This document shows, piece by piece, positions 20,959 through 29,242 of a DNA stretch of 49,538 bases (the stretch's first letter is position 1; the number at the start of each line of letters is the position of its first letter). This stretch comes from Rhodospirillales bacterium (GTDB taxonomy: Bacteria > Pseudomonadota > Alphaproteobacteria > Rhodospirillales > JANQFP01), in the NCBI GenBank assembly GCA_028277795.1, contig JANQFP010000134.1, forward strand, positions 1 to 49,538, in the 5' to 3' direction. Position numbers and translations under genes: made by a program. Under the pieces are notes generated by a model. That model saw only the letters and a list, made by a program, of their open reading frames with translations. It was not told where the DNA came from and did no database searches.

Positions 20959-22491
20959 TCACCGTCCCGGCCCGACGAATACGGTGTCGTGCCCGTGACT
21001 CTCGCCGGTGGCGGTGTCGGTGAGCACGAAGGTCATGTCGGTGGACTTGCCGGACAGGGCCGACCGGTCGGCGCGGACGAACACCCGGAAGCTGCCCACA
21101 TCGTCCGGACGCACCGGCAGCTCGGCCGCCCGGGACCCGTCGGCCGCGTAGCCGATGACGCTGAGGGTCGCGCCGTCGATGCCGGTCACGGACAAGGTAT
21201 AGGTCTTGGGGTCGCGCTCCATGTTGAGGACCTTGTAGGTGTAGCCGTTGCGGATGCCGCCGTCGGACAGGCGCACGAACAGGGGCGCGCGGTCGCGCAG
21301 GACGTTGATCTCCAGGCGCGACCGGGTGGCCAGGCTGACCACCATGACCGCCACCACCAGGGCCATGACCCCGACGTAGATGAAGGTGCGGGCGCGGAAG
21401 GGCCGAAACCGGGTCGTCTCGCCCTTCTCCCGCGCGATCTGATTGGAAATGGAGTCGTAGGTGATGAGGCCGCGCGGTAGCTTCATCTTGTCCATGACGT
21501 CGTTGCAGGCGTCGACGCACAGGGCGCAGCCGATGCACGCCATCTGCTGCCCCTTGCGGATATCGACGCCGGTGGGACAGACCTGGACGCAGAGCGAGCA
21601 GTCGATGCAGTGGCCGCGCGCTTGGAAGCCCTCCACGCCCCGCGTCTTGGGTGCCTTGCCGCGGGGCTCGCCGCGCCATTCCTCGTAGGTGACGATCAGC
21701 GAGTCCTCGTCGAACATGGCGGCCTGGAACCGCGGCCACGGGCACATGTAGATGCACAACTGCTCGCGCGCCCAGCCGGCCAGGATGTACGTGGTCCCCG
21801 CAAACAGGAAGACGAAGCCGTAGACGGTGAGCGTCGCGTTGCCGGTGAAGAAGTCGACGGTCACCGTGGGCGCATCGTTGAAGTACATGATCCAGGCGCC
21901 GCCGGTGGCCAGCGAGATCAGCAGCCAAGCCACGTGGGTGGCCGACTTCTTCCACACCTTCTCGAGGGTCAGCGGCCCGTTGTCGAGCCGCATGCGGGCG
22001 TTGCGCTCGCCCTGGATGACCCGCTCCACCCACATGAACAGATCGGTCCACACGGTCTGGATGCAGGTGAAGCCGCACCAGACGCGGCCGAACAGCGCGG
22101 TCATGAAGAACAGGCCGATGGCGCCGAGGATCAGGAGGCCGGTGAGGTAATAGACCTCCTGCGGCCAGATCTCGAGGCCGAAGAAGTAGGCCCGCCGCCC
22201 CGGCATGTCCACCAGCAGGGCCTGGCCCGGCGCGTCGGGGCCGCGGTCCCAGCGCAGCCACGGGCCCACGTAGTAGAGGCCGAGGAGCACCCACACCGTG
22301 GCCCACTTGATGGTGCGGTAGGTGCCCTTGACGTTGCGCGGATGGATGGGCTCGCGGGCGGCGTATAGGGACTGGCGCTTCTTTTCGGGTGGCGGGGATG
22401 GGGCCGGAGCCGGTCCACCGCGTGCGGCCCTCGCGTTCTCGTCCTGGGTCTGCCGGGTCGTGTCGAGTGCCGCGCCGTCCGCGATCGCCAT
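20959..22491 (-). CDS. ccoG: cbb3 oxidase accessory Fe-S protein CcoG
   Basis: This encodes 510 residues. After a Pro/Ala-rich cytoplasmic start come several membrane helices, including the 'FGRVWCGFTCIQTVWTDLFMWVER' and 'AREQLCIYMCPWPRFQ' segments. Two 4Fe-4S ferredoxin motifs follow: CIDCSLCVQVCP and CIGCALCVDAC (about residues 290-345). Then comes one more helix and a C-terminal periplasmic Ig-like domain ('NGYTYKVLNMERDPKTYTLSV'). CcoG/RdxA/FixG is a membrane cupric reductase or redox protein required for oxidase assembly. I chose ATG 22491, which gives MAIADGAALD. An upstream start would add an Arg-rich tail without support. It is separated from ccoP by 176 bases carrying a strong hairpin. 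Confidence 0.95.
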   Translation of the reverse strand: MAIADGAALDTTRQTQDENARAARGGPAPAPSPPPEKKRQSLYAAREPIHPRNVKGTYRTIKWATVWVLLGLYYVGPWLRWDRGPDAPGQALLVDMPGRRAYFFGLEIWPQEVYYLTGLLILGAIGLFFMTALFGRVWCGFTCIQTVWTDLFMWVERVIQGERNARMRLDNGPLTLEKVWKKSATHVAWLLISLATGGAWIMYFNDAPTVTVDFFTGNATLTVYGFVFLFAGTTYILAGWAREQLCIYMCPWPRFQAAMFDEDSLIVTYEEWRGEPRGKAPKTRGVEGFQARGHCIDCSLCVQVCPTGVDIRKGQQMACIGCALCVDACNDVMDKMKLPRGLITYDSISNQIAREKGETTRFRPFRARTFIYVGVMALVVAVMVVSLATRSRLEINVLRDRAPLFVRLSDGGIRNGYTYKVLNMERDPKTYTLSVTGIDGATLSVIGYAADGSRAAELPVRPDDVGSFRVFVRADRSALSGKSTDMTFVLTDTATGESHGHDTVFVGPGR

Positions 22492-22565
22492 GGGTCTTTC
22501 GCCTATTCTTCTTTGGCGGGCCGCGGGGCGTCGGTGCCGCCGCCCCTGAACGCACAAGGGGAGTC

Positions 22566-22583
22566 CTCCCCGAAGCCGGGGAG
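22566..22583 (-). terminator. Hairpin between ccoP and ccoG
   Basis: CTCCCCG and CGGGGAG form a perfect 7-bp stem closed by a 4-base loop. It lies in the 176-base gap that separates the structural genes (ccoNOQP) from the accessory genes (ccoGHIS). No T-run follows on the minus strand, so it is more likely an mRNA-stabilising or attenuating structure than a full terminator. Between it and ccoP a weak minus-strand promoter (TTGCGT, 17 bases, TACAAA) can be read, suggesting separate accessory transcription. Confidence 0.4.
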
Positions 22584-22667
22584 CCTCCCCCTTTTGCGAA
22601 GCGAACCCGCCCTTTTTGTATCAGGGTCTTCTTAGTTACGCAATTTCGCCGGCCCGGTGCCGGGGTC

Positions 22668-23528
22668 CTACTGACCGCCGCCGAGCGAGTGGACGTAGAC
22701 GGTCACCTGCTTGATGGAGACGTCGTCGAGGCGGCCCACCCATGCCGGCATCTCGCCATGCCGCGGGTTGCCGAGCTGGGCCATGACCGCGTCCCGGCCC
22801 TCGCCGTACAGCCAGATGCCGTCGGCCAGGTTGGGGCCGCCAAGCTCCTTGAGGCCCTTGCCGTCCTCGCCGTGGCAGGCAGCACACTGCTCCATGAAGA
22901 CGGTCTGGCCGGCCACGGTGGCGACGCCCGCCCCGGTCAGGGACATCACGTAATCGGTCACCTCGCCCGCCTCCTCGGCGGTGATGATCTCGTCGGCCAG
23001 GAAGTTGGGCATCTCGGACAGCCGTGTTTCGTCGTGCGTGGCCCGCACCCCGTATCGGATGGTGAAGAGGATGTCCTCCAGGGTGCCGCCCCAGATCCAG
23101 TCGTCGTCGGCCAGGACCGGATAGGCGGGCGCGCCCTGGCCGCCCGAGCCGTGACACGGCGCGCAGTTGTCGGCGAAGATCACGCGGCCACCGGCCATGG
23201 CGTAGTTGAGCAGGTCGGGGTCGCCGGCCACCTCCTCGACGGTCGAGTCCTCGAAGCGTTGCAGCCAACCGGCGCGGCTCTGCTTGACCGCCTCCAGCTC
23301 CTTGGCCAGCTCGGCCCGCGAGGAATAGCCGAGCACGCCCTTCGTGTAATCGCCGAGGCCGATCGGCCACGACGGATAGAGGACGTAATAGACCACCGCC
23401 CAGATCACGGTGACCCACAGCAGGTAGACCCACCACCTGGGCAGCGGCGTGTTCAGCTCCTTGATGCCGTCCCACTCGTGACCGGTGGTCTCGGTTCCCG
23501 TCAAGGCGTCATGTTCCTTCTGCGCCAC
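22668..23528 (-). CDS. ccoP: cbb3 oxidase diheme cytochrome c subunit CcoP
   Basis: This encodes 286 residues with a GTG start and GGAGG eight bases upstream. The N-terminus carries the CcoP signature 'HEWDGIKELNTPLPRWWVY' and one membrane helix (about 32-52). Two heme-c sites follow: CAPCH (122-126) and CAACH (215-219), with axial Met in 'SEMPNF' and 'GEMPAW'. The subunit receives electrons for the catalytic subunit. It starts 4 bases after the ccoQ stop. Confidence 0.97.
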   Translation of the reverse strand: MAQKEHDALTGTETTGHEWDGIKELNTPLPRWWVYLLWVTVIWAVVYYVLYPSWPIGLGDYTKGVLGYSSRAELAKELEAVKQSRAGWLQRFEDSTVEEVAGDPDLLNYAMAGGRVIFADNCAPCHGSGGQGAPAYPVLADDDWIWGGTLEDILFTIRYGVRATHDETRLSEMPNFLADEIITAEEAGEVTDYVMSLTGAGVATVAGQTVFMEQCAACHGEDGKGLKELGGPNLADGIWLYGEGRDAVMAQLGNPRHGEMPAWVGRLDDVSIKQVTVYVHSLGGGQ

Positions 23529-23532
23529 TGAC

Positions 23533-23694
23533 TTATCCTCCGTTTTCTTCGTCCCTGAAGGGAATGCGGGCGTCGTCCTCGAAGCGCTGCCGGTTCTTCG
23601 GCCGGAAGGCCCAGAACACGACCCCGAGGAACAGGACCATCAGCCAGACGACCCAGGCCGACCGGGCAGCCTCGGCTAACGCTGTCAGGTCCAT
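23533..23694 (-). CDS. ccoQ: cbb3 oxidase small subunit CcoQ
   Basis: This encodes 53 residues with GAGGGGGG upstream of the ATG. It has one membrane helix (about 12-30, 'SAWVVWLMVLFLGVVFWAF') followed by the typical 'RPKNRQRFEDDARIPF' tail. CcoQ stabilises the complex. It sits in the standard ccoN-O-Q-P order with 13 and 4 base gaps. Confidence 0.95.
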   Translation of the reverse strand: MDLTALAEAARSAWVVWLMVLFLGVVFWAFRPKNRQRFEDDARIPFRDEENGG

Positions 23695-23707
23695 GGGCCG
23701 ACCCCCC

Positions 23708-24430
23708 TCAGCGTTGCGCCATCTCGGGCTTGAAGGTGGTGAAGTCCACCAGGGTGCCCAGCATCTGCAAATAGGCGATCATGGCGTCGAGCTCGGTGAC
23801 GCGGGCCGGATCGCCATCGAAGTCGCCGACCACGGCCTTCGGGTAGCGGGCCAGGAGGGCGTCGGTGTCGCCCTCCTCGCCGTTGGCCTGGGCGGCCAGG
23901 TCGGCGGCGGCATTGGCGATCTGATCGTCGGTGTAGGGCACACCCACCACCCGCAAGGTGCCGAGGTGGTCCGCCGCGTCGTCGAAGCCCAGGTCCTTCT
24001 CGGCCAGGAACGGGTACCCCGGCATGATGGACTCCGGCACCACGCTGCGCGGATCGATCATGTGGGCCACGTGCCAGTCGTTGGAGTACTTGCCGCCGAC
24101 CCGCGCCAAGTCGGGCCCGGTGCGCTTGGAGCCCCACTGGAAGGGATGGTCGTACATGCTCTCGGCGGCCAGGCTGTAGTGGCCGTAGCGCTCCGCCTCG
24201 TCACGGAACGGGCGCACCTGCTGGCTGTGACAGGTGTAGCAACCCTCGCGGACGTAGATGTTGCGGCCGGCCAGCTCGAGCGGCGAATAGGGCCGCATGC
24301 CGTCCACCTCCTCGATGGTCTGCTCCATGGTGTACAGGGGCACGAGCTGCACCAATCCGCCGATGGAGATGGTGATCAGGATCCCGATGATCAGGATGAT
24401 GACGTTGGTTTCGAACTTCTCGTGGCTCAT
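23708..24430 (-). CDS. ccoO: cbb3 oxidase monoheme cytochrome c subunit CcoO
   Basis: This encodes 240 residues from the ATG at 24430, with GGAGG five bases upstream. It has an N-terminal membrane helix (about 9-30), the single heme-c site CYTCH (64-68) within the CcoO signature 'YVREGCYTCHSQQVRPFRDE', and the probable axial Met in 'ESIMPGYP'. A charged C-terminal periplasmic domain follows. It transfers electrons from CcoP to CcoN. The start is 11 bases after the ccoN stop. Confidence 0.97.
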   Translation of the reverse strand: MSHEKFETNVIILIIGILITISIGGLVQLVPLYTMEQTIEEVDGMRPYSPLELAGRNIYVREGCYTCHSQQVRPFRDEAERYGHYSLAAESMYDHPFQWGSKRTGPDLARVGGKYSNDWHVAHMIDPRSVVPESIMPGYPFLAEKDLGFDDAADHLGTLRVVGVPYTDDQIANAAADLAAQANGEEGDTDALLARYPKAVVGDFDGDPARVTELDAMIAYLQMLGTLVDFTTFKPEMAQR

Positions 24431-24441
24431 GTCCGCCTCCG

Positions 24442-25923
24442 TCAGCTCCCGGTGCCGGCGGCCGCCGCGTGCGGCGCCTCGGCATACGCCGGCTCGGTGC
24501 GCAGCTCGCCCTTGGCCGTCTTCCACAGGTTGTAGACCATGATCAGGGAGCCGATGAGGAACATCACCCCGCCAATGGCCCGGATCACGTAGTAGGGATG
24601 CATGGCCTCCACGGTCTCGATGAACGAGTACTGGAGGAAGCCGAGGGAATCGTAGGCTCTCCACATGAGTCCCTGCATGATGCCGGAGATCCACATGGCG
24701 GTGATGTAGAGCACGATGCCCAGGGTGCCGATCCAGAAGTGCCAGGTCACCAGCTGCATGGAATACAGGCGTTCACGGTTCCACAGCTTGGGCACCATGA
24801 AGTAGAAGCAGCCGAAGGTGACGAAGGCCACCCATCCGAGCGCGCCGGAATGCACGTGGCCGATGGTCCAGTCGGTGTAGTGGCTCAACGAGTTGACCGC
24901 CTTCACGGACATCATGGGCCCCTCGAAGGTGCTCATGCCGTAGAACGCAACCGAGGTGACCATGAAGCGCAGCACCGGGTCGGTGCGCAGCTTGTCCCAC
25001 GCCCCCGAGAGGGTCATGATTCCGTTGATCATGCCACCCCACGACGGCATCCACAGCATCACCGAGAAGGTCATGCCCAGGGTCTGGGCCCAGTCGGGCA
25101 GGGCGGTGTAGTGGAGGTGGTGGGGCCCCGCCCAGATGTACATGAAGATGAGAGTCCAGAAGTGGACGATGCTGAGGCGGTAGGAATAGACGGGCCGCTC
25201 GGCCTGCTTGGGGATGTAGTAGTACATCATCCCCAGGAAGCCGGCGGTGAGGAAGAAGCCCACGGCGTTGTGGGCGTACCACCATTGGGTCATGGCGTCC
25301 TGGACGCCGGACCACACGATGTAGCTCTTGGCCCCGGTCAACGACACCGGGATCGTCAGGTTGTTGACGATGTGCAGCATGGCGACGGTGACGATGAACG
25401 ACAGCAGGAACCAGTTGGCCACGTAGATGTGCGGTTCCTTGCGCTTCATCAGGGTGCCGGTGAAGACCACCAGGTAGACCACCCAGACGATGGTCAGCCA
25501 CAGGTCCACGTACCACTCGGGCTCGGCGTATTCCTTGCTCTGGGTGACGCCCAGCACGTAGCCCAGGGCGGCCAGGACGATGAAGATCTGATAGCCCCAG
25601 AACACGAATCCGCCCAGGAATTCGCCGCCGAACAGGGGTGTCCGGCAGGTCCGTTGGACGATGTACAGCGAGGCACCGATGAGGGCGCTGCCCCCGAAGG
25701 CGAAGATCACGGCCGAGGTATGGACCGGGCGCAGGCGCCCGAAGGTGGTCCATTCCAGATCCAGGTTCAGCACCGGGAAGGCCAGCTGCAGGGCGATGAC
25801 GACGCCGGCCAGGAACCCGACCACGCCCCAGAAGATGGCCGCGATCATGAAGTTCCGGACGACTCCGTCGTTGTAAGCAACCGGCCCCCGGGCCCCGGCC
25901 GGGGCCGCTGTCGCTGCGCTCAT
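24442..25923 (-). CDS. ccoN: cbb3-type cytochrome c oxidase subunit I
   Basis: This encodes 493 residues with about 12 membrane helices. It is the catalytic heme-copper subunit, a proton-pumping high-affinity oxidase for low oxygen. Heme and copper ligands are visible: '[16 protein letters not shown]' (low-spin heme His), '[10 protein letters not shown]' (Cu-B His), '[15 protein letters not shown]' (Cu-B His pair) and '[11 protein letters not shown]' (heme His). The active-site tyrosine of the C-type family lies in 'GMMYYYIPK'. The start ATG 25923 has GGGAG six bases upstream. It is the promoter-proximal gene of the cluster, behind an FNR-type box. Confidence 0.98.
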   Translation of the reverse strand: MSAATAAPAGARGPVAYNDGVVRNFMIAAIFWGVVGFLAGVVIALQLAFPVLNLDLEWTTFGRLRPVHTSAVIFAFGGSALIGASLYIVQRTCRTPLFGGEFLGGFVFWGYQIFIVLAALGYVLGVTQSKEYAEPEWYVDLWLTIVWVVYLVVFTGTLMKRKEPHIYVANWFLLSFIVTVAMLHIVNNLTIPVSLTGAKSYIVWSGVQDAMTQWWYAHNAVGFFLTAGFLGMMYYYIPKQAERPVYSYRLSIVHFWTLIFMYIWAGPHHLHYTALPDWAQTLGMTFSVMLWMPSWGGMINGIMTLSGAWDKLRTDPVLRFMVTSVAFYGMSTFEGPMMSVKAVNSLSHYTDWTIGHVHSGALGWVAFVTFGCFYFMVPKLWNRERLYSMQLVTWHFWIGTLGIVLYITAMWISGIMQGLMWRAYDSLGFLQYSFIETVEAMHPYYVIRAIGGVMFLIGSLIMVYNLWKTAKGELRTEPAYAEAPHAAAAGTGS

Positions 25924-26074
25924 TCCGAACTCCCGTCTAGGCGATACTCACAACAAACGCGGAAGACGGTCTCCGGTCCTCCGCGTGCGTCAGCTACACG
26001 ACGGCCGGGCACGAAAGGGTCGAAGACCACCCCCCGTTGATCCGTGCGGTGCCCGCGTCGTACTTTAGAATGTC

Positions 26075-26087
26075 TGCATATTATGCA
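26075..26087. promoter_or_regulatory. Perfect palindrome upstream of ccoN
   Basis: TGCATA and TATGCA flank one central base (13 bases in all). It sits between the FNR-type box and ccoN, about 5 bases from the box edge. It may be an operator or overlap the promoter. No regulator is assigned. Confidence 0.4.
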
Positions 26088-26092
26088 AACGG

Positions 26093-26106
26093 TTGAATAA
26101 AGTCAA
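26093..26106. promoter_or_regulatory. FNR/FixK-type box upstream of ccoN
   Basis: TTGA (26093-26096), six bases ATAAAG, TCAA (26103-26106) match the TTGA-N6-TCAA core of FNR/FixK/CRP-type anaerobic regulators. The box centre is about 176 bases from the ccoN start. That places a class II start site (-41.5) near 26058 and leaves a leader of about 135 bases. Most cbb3 operons are activated by such regulators. The match to the full TTGAT-N4-ATCAA is imperfect in the inner bases. Confidence 0.6.
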
Positions 26107-26184
26107 ATAATGCCGAGACGCGTTCGCGAAAAACAAAATGCCCCACGGCGAGAATAACAGATTCCTAATTTTCAAGGAGTTATA

Positions 26185-26373
26185 TTGTTATTGTTTCTCA
26201 TAACTAATCGCAAGTACGCACCGCACCCAAAACTGGCGGTTGTTTTGCCGAGCTTGGTGGATCGATTCACCGGGGCCCAGCGCCCCTTGCCGCAGGCCGC
26301 TCCACGGGCCAGAATCGGGCTCCTTCGCGCCCGCCTCGGGTTCGCCTGCCCACCGGGAGGTCCGTTCGCATGA
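26185..26373 (+). CDS. Candidate short ORF overlapping ggt start (doubtful)
   Basis: This reading frame encodes 62 residues and begins at TTG, with AAGGAG five bases upstream. Its TGA overlaps the ggt ATG as ATGA. The peptide starts hydrophobic (MLLFLITNRKY) then becomes Pro/Arg-rich like non-coding frame sequence. The good Shine-Dalgarno and the overlap are the only positive evidence. It may be a leader peptide or chance. Confidence 0.2.
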   Translation: MLLFLITNRKYAPHPKLAVVLPSLVDRFTGAQRPLPQAAPRARIGLLRARLGFACPPGGPFA

Positions 26374-28124
26374 CTTGTTGGCTACCGCGTGTCCTGTGGG
26401 GGCTGGCCGTCGCCGCGCCGCTGCTCACCGCTTGTGTGCCCCCGCCCCCACCGGCCCCGGAAACGCCGCTGGCCGAGGATGCGGCGCCCGCGTCGCCGCC
26501 CGCCGCGCAACGCCACATGATCGCCGCCGCCCATCCCCTGGCGGCGGAGGCCGGACGCGACATCCTGCGCGCCGGCGGCAGCGCCGTAGACGCCGCCATT
26601 GCCGCCCAGATGGTGCTGACCCTGGTGGAGCCCCAGTCGTCGGGGATCGGCGGCGGCGGATTCCTGATGCATTTCGATGCCGACACGGCCGAGGTCGCCG
26701 CCTACGACGGCCGCGAGACGGCCCCGGCCGCGGCGCAGCCCTACATGTTCCTCGACGGGCGCGGCAAGCCCCGCGACTTCTTCGACGCCGTCGTCGGTGG
26801 CCTCTCCGTCGGCGTGCCGGGTCTTCTGCGCATGTTGGAGATGGCCCACAAGGAACACGGCCGGCTGCCCTGGGCGCGCCTGTTCGCGCCGGCCATCGCC
26901 TTGGCCGAGGGCGGATTTCCCGTGTCCGAGCGGCTGCACGCGATGATCGCCCGCGACCGGCACCTCAAGACGTTCGCTCCGGCAGCCGGATACTTCTACG
27001 ACGCCGACGGCGCGCCCCTGGCGGCCGGCGCCGAACTGACCAACCCGCCCCTCGCCGACACCTTGCGGCGCATCGCCGAAGGCGGCGCCGACGCCTTCTA
27101 CGAAGGCGAGATCGCGCGCGACCTGGTGGCCAACGTGCGCAGTGCCTACCGCAACCCGGGCCGGCTCGAAGAGGCCGACCTGGCCGCCTACCGGGCCAAA
27201 AAGCGGGACCCGGTGTGCGCCTTCTACCGGACGTCGATGGTCTGCGGAATGCCGCCGCCGTCGTCGGGCGGCATCGCCGTGCTGCAGATCCTGGGCATCC
27301 TTCAGACCTTCGATGTGGCCGACTTGGAGCCGGGCAGCGCCGAGGCGGCCCATCTCATCGCCGAGGCCGGCCGGCTCGCCTTCGCGGACCGCAACGTGTA
27401 CGTGGCCGACCCCGACTTTGTGCCGGTGCCGACCCCGGGCATGCTGGACCCCGGATACCTGCAGTCGCGCGCCGCCGAGATCTCCGCCGAGCGCGCCGGC
27501 GGCAAGGCGGCGCCGGGCATGCCGGGCATCACGCCGCAAACGCGGGTGGCACCCGACGAGACGCCGCGTGGCGTCTCCACCACCCACCTCAGCGTCATCG
27601 ACGGCGACGGCAATGCGGTGTCCCTCACCAGCAGCATCGAGACCGCCTTCGGCTCGCGCCTGATGGTGCGCGGCTTCCTGCTCAACAACCAGCTCACCGA
27701 CTTCTCCTTCGTCCCCAACCGGGACGGGGCGCCGGTGGTCAACCGGCCAGAGGCCGGCAAGCGGCCGCGCAGCTCCATGGCGCCGACCATCGTCTTCGAC
27801 GGCTCGGGCAAGGTGGTGCTGGCCGTGGGCTCGCCGGGCGGCTCGCGGATCATCGGCTATGTGGCCCGGACCCTGATCGCCGCCCTGGACTGGGGGCTGG
27901 ACATCCAGGCCGCCATCGAGCTGCCCCACGTGATCAACCGCAACGGCGCGACCGAACTGGAGGAGGGCACGCCGCTGGCCGACCGGACCGAGGCCCTCGA
28001 GGCCCTCGGCCACGAGATCTCGGTCAGGGCCCTGACCAGCGGCCTCCACGGGATCGCGGTCACCGCCGAGGGTCTGCGTGGCGGCGCAGACCCCCGTCGC
28101 GAAGGCGTCGCCCTCGGCGATTGA
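26370..28124 (+). CDS. ggt: Gamma-glutamyltransferase, lipoprotein type
   Basis: This encodes 584 residues. The first 22 residues are a lipoprotein signal with a LLTAC lipobox (Cys22), then a Pro/Ala linker, so the enzyme is probably membrane-tethered in the periplasm. It cleaves gamma-glutamyl bonds such as glutathione. The precursor self-processes before the conserved Thr404 of STTHLSVID. 'GGSAVDAAIAAQMVLTLVEPQSSGIGGGGFLM' lies in the large subunit and 'GSPGGSRII' in the small subunit. The start ATG 26370 has GGGAGG nine bases upstream. It is divergent from ccoN and converges on the acetoacetyl-CoA reductase gene across a tandem repeat. Confidence 0.93.
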   Translation: MTCWLPRVLWGLAVAAPLLTACVPPPPPAPETPLAEDAAPASPPAAQRHMIAAAHPLAAEAGRDILRAGGSAVDAAIAAQMVLTLVEPQSSGIGGGGFLMHFDADTAEVAAYDGRETAPAAAQPYMFLDGRGKPRDFFDAVVGGLSVGVPGLLRMLEMAHKEHGRLPWARLFAPAIALAEGGFPVSERLHAMIARDRHLKTFAPAAGYFYDADGAPLAAGAELTNPPLADTLRRIAEGGADAFYEGEIARDLVANVRSAYRNPGRLEEADLAAYRAKKRDPVCAFYRTSMVCGMPPPSSGGIAVLQILGILQTFDVADLEPGSAEAAHLIAEAGRLAFADRNVYVADPDFVPVPTPGMLDPGYLQSRAAEISAERAGGKAAPGMPGITPQTRVAPDETPRGVSTTHLSVIDGDGNAVSLTSSIETAFGSRLMVRGFLLNNQLTDFSFVPNRDGAPVVNRPEAGKRPRSSMAPTIVFDGSGKVVLAVGSPGGSRIIGYVARTLIAALDWGLDIQAAIELPHVINRNGATELEEGTPLADRTEALEALGHEISVRALTSGLHGIAVTAEGLRGGADPRREGVALGD

Positions 28125-28125
28125 C

Positions 28126-28352
28126 GGCGCGCGGAGGCCGGTCATGCCGCCCCGCCAATGAAATGCCCCTGCGGGTCATGTCATGCGCAGGCGGCGACGC
28201 TCAAACGCCGCGCAGGCTTTGCGGCGCGCCACAATGGCGCGCGGAGCCCGGTCATGCCGCCCCGCCAATGAAATGCCCCTGCGGGTCATTTCATGCGCAG
28301 GCGGCGACGCTCAAACGCCGCGCAGGCTTTGCGGCGCGCCACAATGGCGCGC
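28126..28352. repeat. 110-bp tandem duplication with nested hairpins
   Basis: Copy 1 (28126-28235) and copy 2 (28236-28345) differ at only two of 110 positions (28137/28247 and 28180/28290). Seven further bases of a third copy follow. Each copy contains several inverted repeats. In copy 2 a 12-bp stem with one mismatch pairs 28268-28279 with 28283-28294, CGCCGC/GCGGCG pairs across 28316-28336, and GCGCGCCA/TGGCGCGC pairs across 28334-28352. At the junction between copies the last hairpin is also formed. It occupies the convergent ggt/phbB gap and begins two bases after the ggt stop, so it can act as a two-way terminator or be a mobile-type palindromic element. Confidence 0.9.
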
Positions 28353-28357
28353 CGATG

Positions 28358-29080
28358 TCAGATCATGTACTGGCCGCCGTTGACCGACAGGGTCGAGCCG
28401 GTGCAGAAGCTCGCCCCCTCGCTGGCCAGGTAGAGCACGGCGTTGGCCACGTCGTCGGGCTGCCCGATACGCTGCATCGGGATTTTCTGGACCTCGGCGT
28501 CGAGGATCTCCTTGGGCATGGCCGCCGTCATCTCGGTGAGGATGAAGCCCGGCGACACCACGTTCACGGTGATGCCGCTGCGGCCCACTTCCTGGGCGAT
28601 GGACTTGGAGAAGCCGATCATGCCGGCCTTGGCCGCGGCGTAGTTGGACTGGCCGAACTGGCCGCGCTGGCCGTTCATGGACGAGATGTTGACGATGCGG
28701 CCCCAGCCGCCGTCGCGCATGCCGGGAATGACCACGCGACAGGTGTTGAAGACTGCCGACAGATTGATGCTGATCACCGGGTCCCAGTTCTTTTCCCGGG
28801 TCATCTTGTGCATGAACGAATCGCGGGTGATACCGGCGTTGTTGACCAGGATCTCGATGGGCCCGTGGTCGTCCTCGACCTTCTTGAAACCCGCCTCCAC
28901 CGAGGCGTAGTCCGAAACGTCGATGTTGTAGCCGGGGATGCCGGTGTCCTGCTGGAACGACGACAACTGGTCGTCGACCACGTCGCACACCGTCACCGTG
29001 TGTCCGGCCTCCTTGAGCGCCTTGGCGATCGCCGCGCCGATGCCGCGGGTTCCGCCGGTAACCATAGCCACGCGCGCCAT
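28358..29080 (-). CDS. phbB: Acetoacetyl-CoA reductase
   Basis: This 240-residue short-chain dehydrogenase makes (R)-3-hydroxybutyryl-CoA for polyhydroxybutyrate. It has TGGTRGIG (8-15) for NADPH binding, NNAG and the catalytic Ser-Tyr-Lys set in 'SSMNGQRGQFGQSNYAAAKAG', which is the PhaB-specific form. The C-terminal 'CTGSTLSVNGGQYM' is also typical. The ATG has GGAGGAAG upstream. No PHB synthase is in this window. It fits with acetoacetyl-CoA synthetase further along. FabG (fatty acid) is the alternative, but the Met-Asn-Gly-Gln and N-terminal 'ARVAMVTGG' favour PhaB. Confidence 0.92.
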   Translation of the reverse strand: MARVAMVTGGTRGIGAAIAKALKEAGHTVTVCDVVDDQLSSFQQDTGIPGYNIDVSDYASVEAGFKKVEDDHGPIEILVNNAGITRDSFMHKMTREKNWDPVISINLSAVFNTCRVVIPGMRDGGWGRIVNISSMNGQRGQFGQSNYAAAKAGMIGFSKSIAQEVGRSGITVNVVSPGFILTEMTAAMPKEILDAEVQKIPMQRIGQPDDVANAVLYLASEGASFCTGSTLSVNGGQYMI

Positions 29081-29242
29081 GTCTTCCTCCGTGTCCTGAG
29101 TCCTGTCCGGGAGTTATGTTTTAACCGATTTGTCGCGGTGCGTTGTGCACCCGCGAAAACGGGCTGTCGTTTTAGCATCGGGGGGACGCTTGTCAAGGAC
29201 GGCCCCGGCCGGAGGCGGCGCGAAAGGCCGGTTGGAGCCGGG

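Larger units (their letters stand above)
25924..26369. other. AT-rich intergenic region between ccoN and ggt
   Basis: This 446-base divergent region has a GC-rich half next to ccoN. The ggt-proximal half from about 26060 to 26240 is markedly AT-rich for this genome. It contains a 13-base palindrome, an FNR/FixK-type box and a candidate 62-codon reading frame that reaches into the ggt start. No other gene is supported. Confidence 0.8.

Noticed and set aside
28126..28352. CRISPR array or integrated element
   Set aside because: Only two long direct copies with no spacers, and no integrase or transposase nearby.
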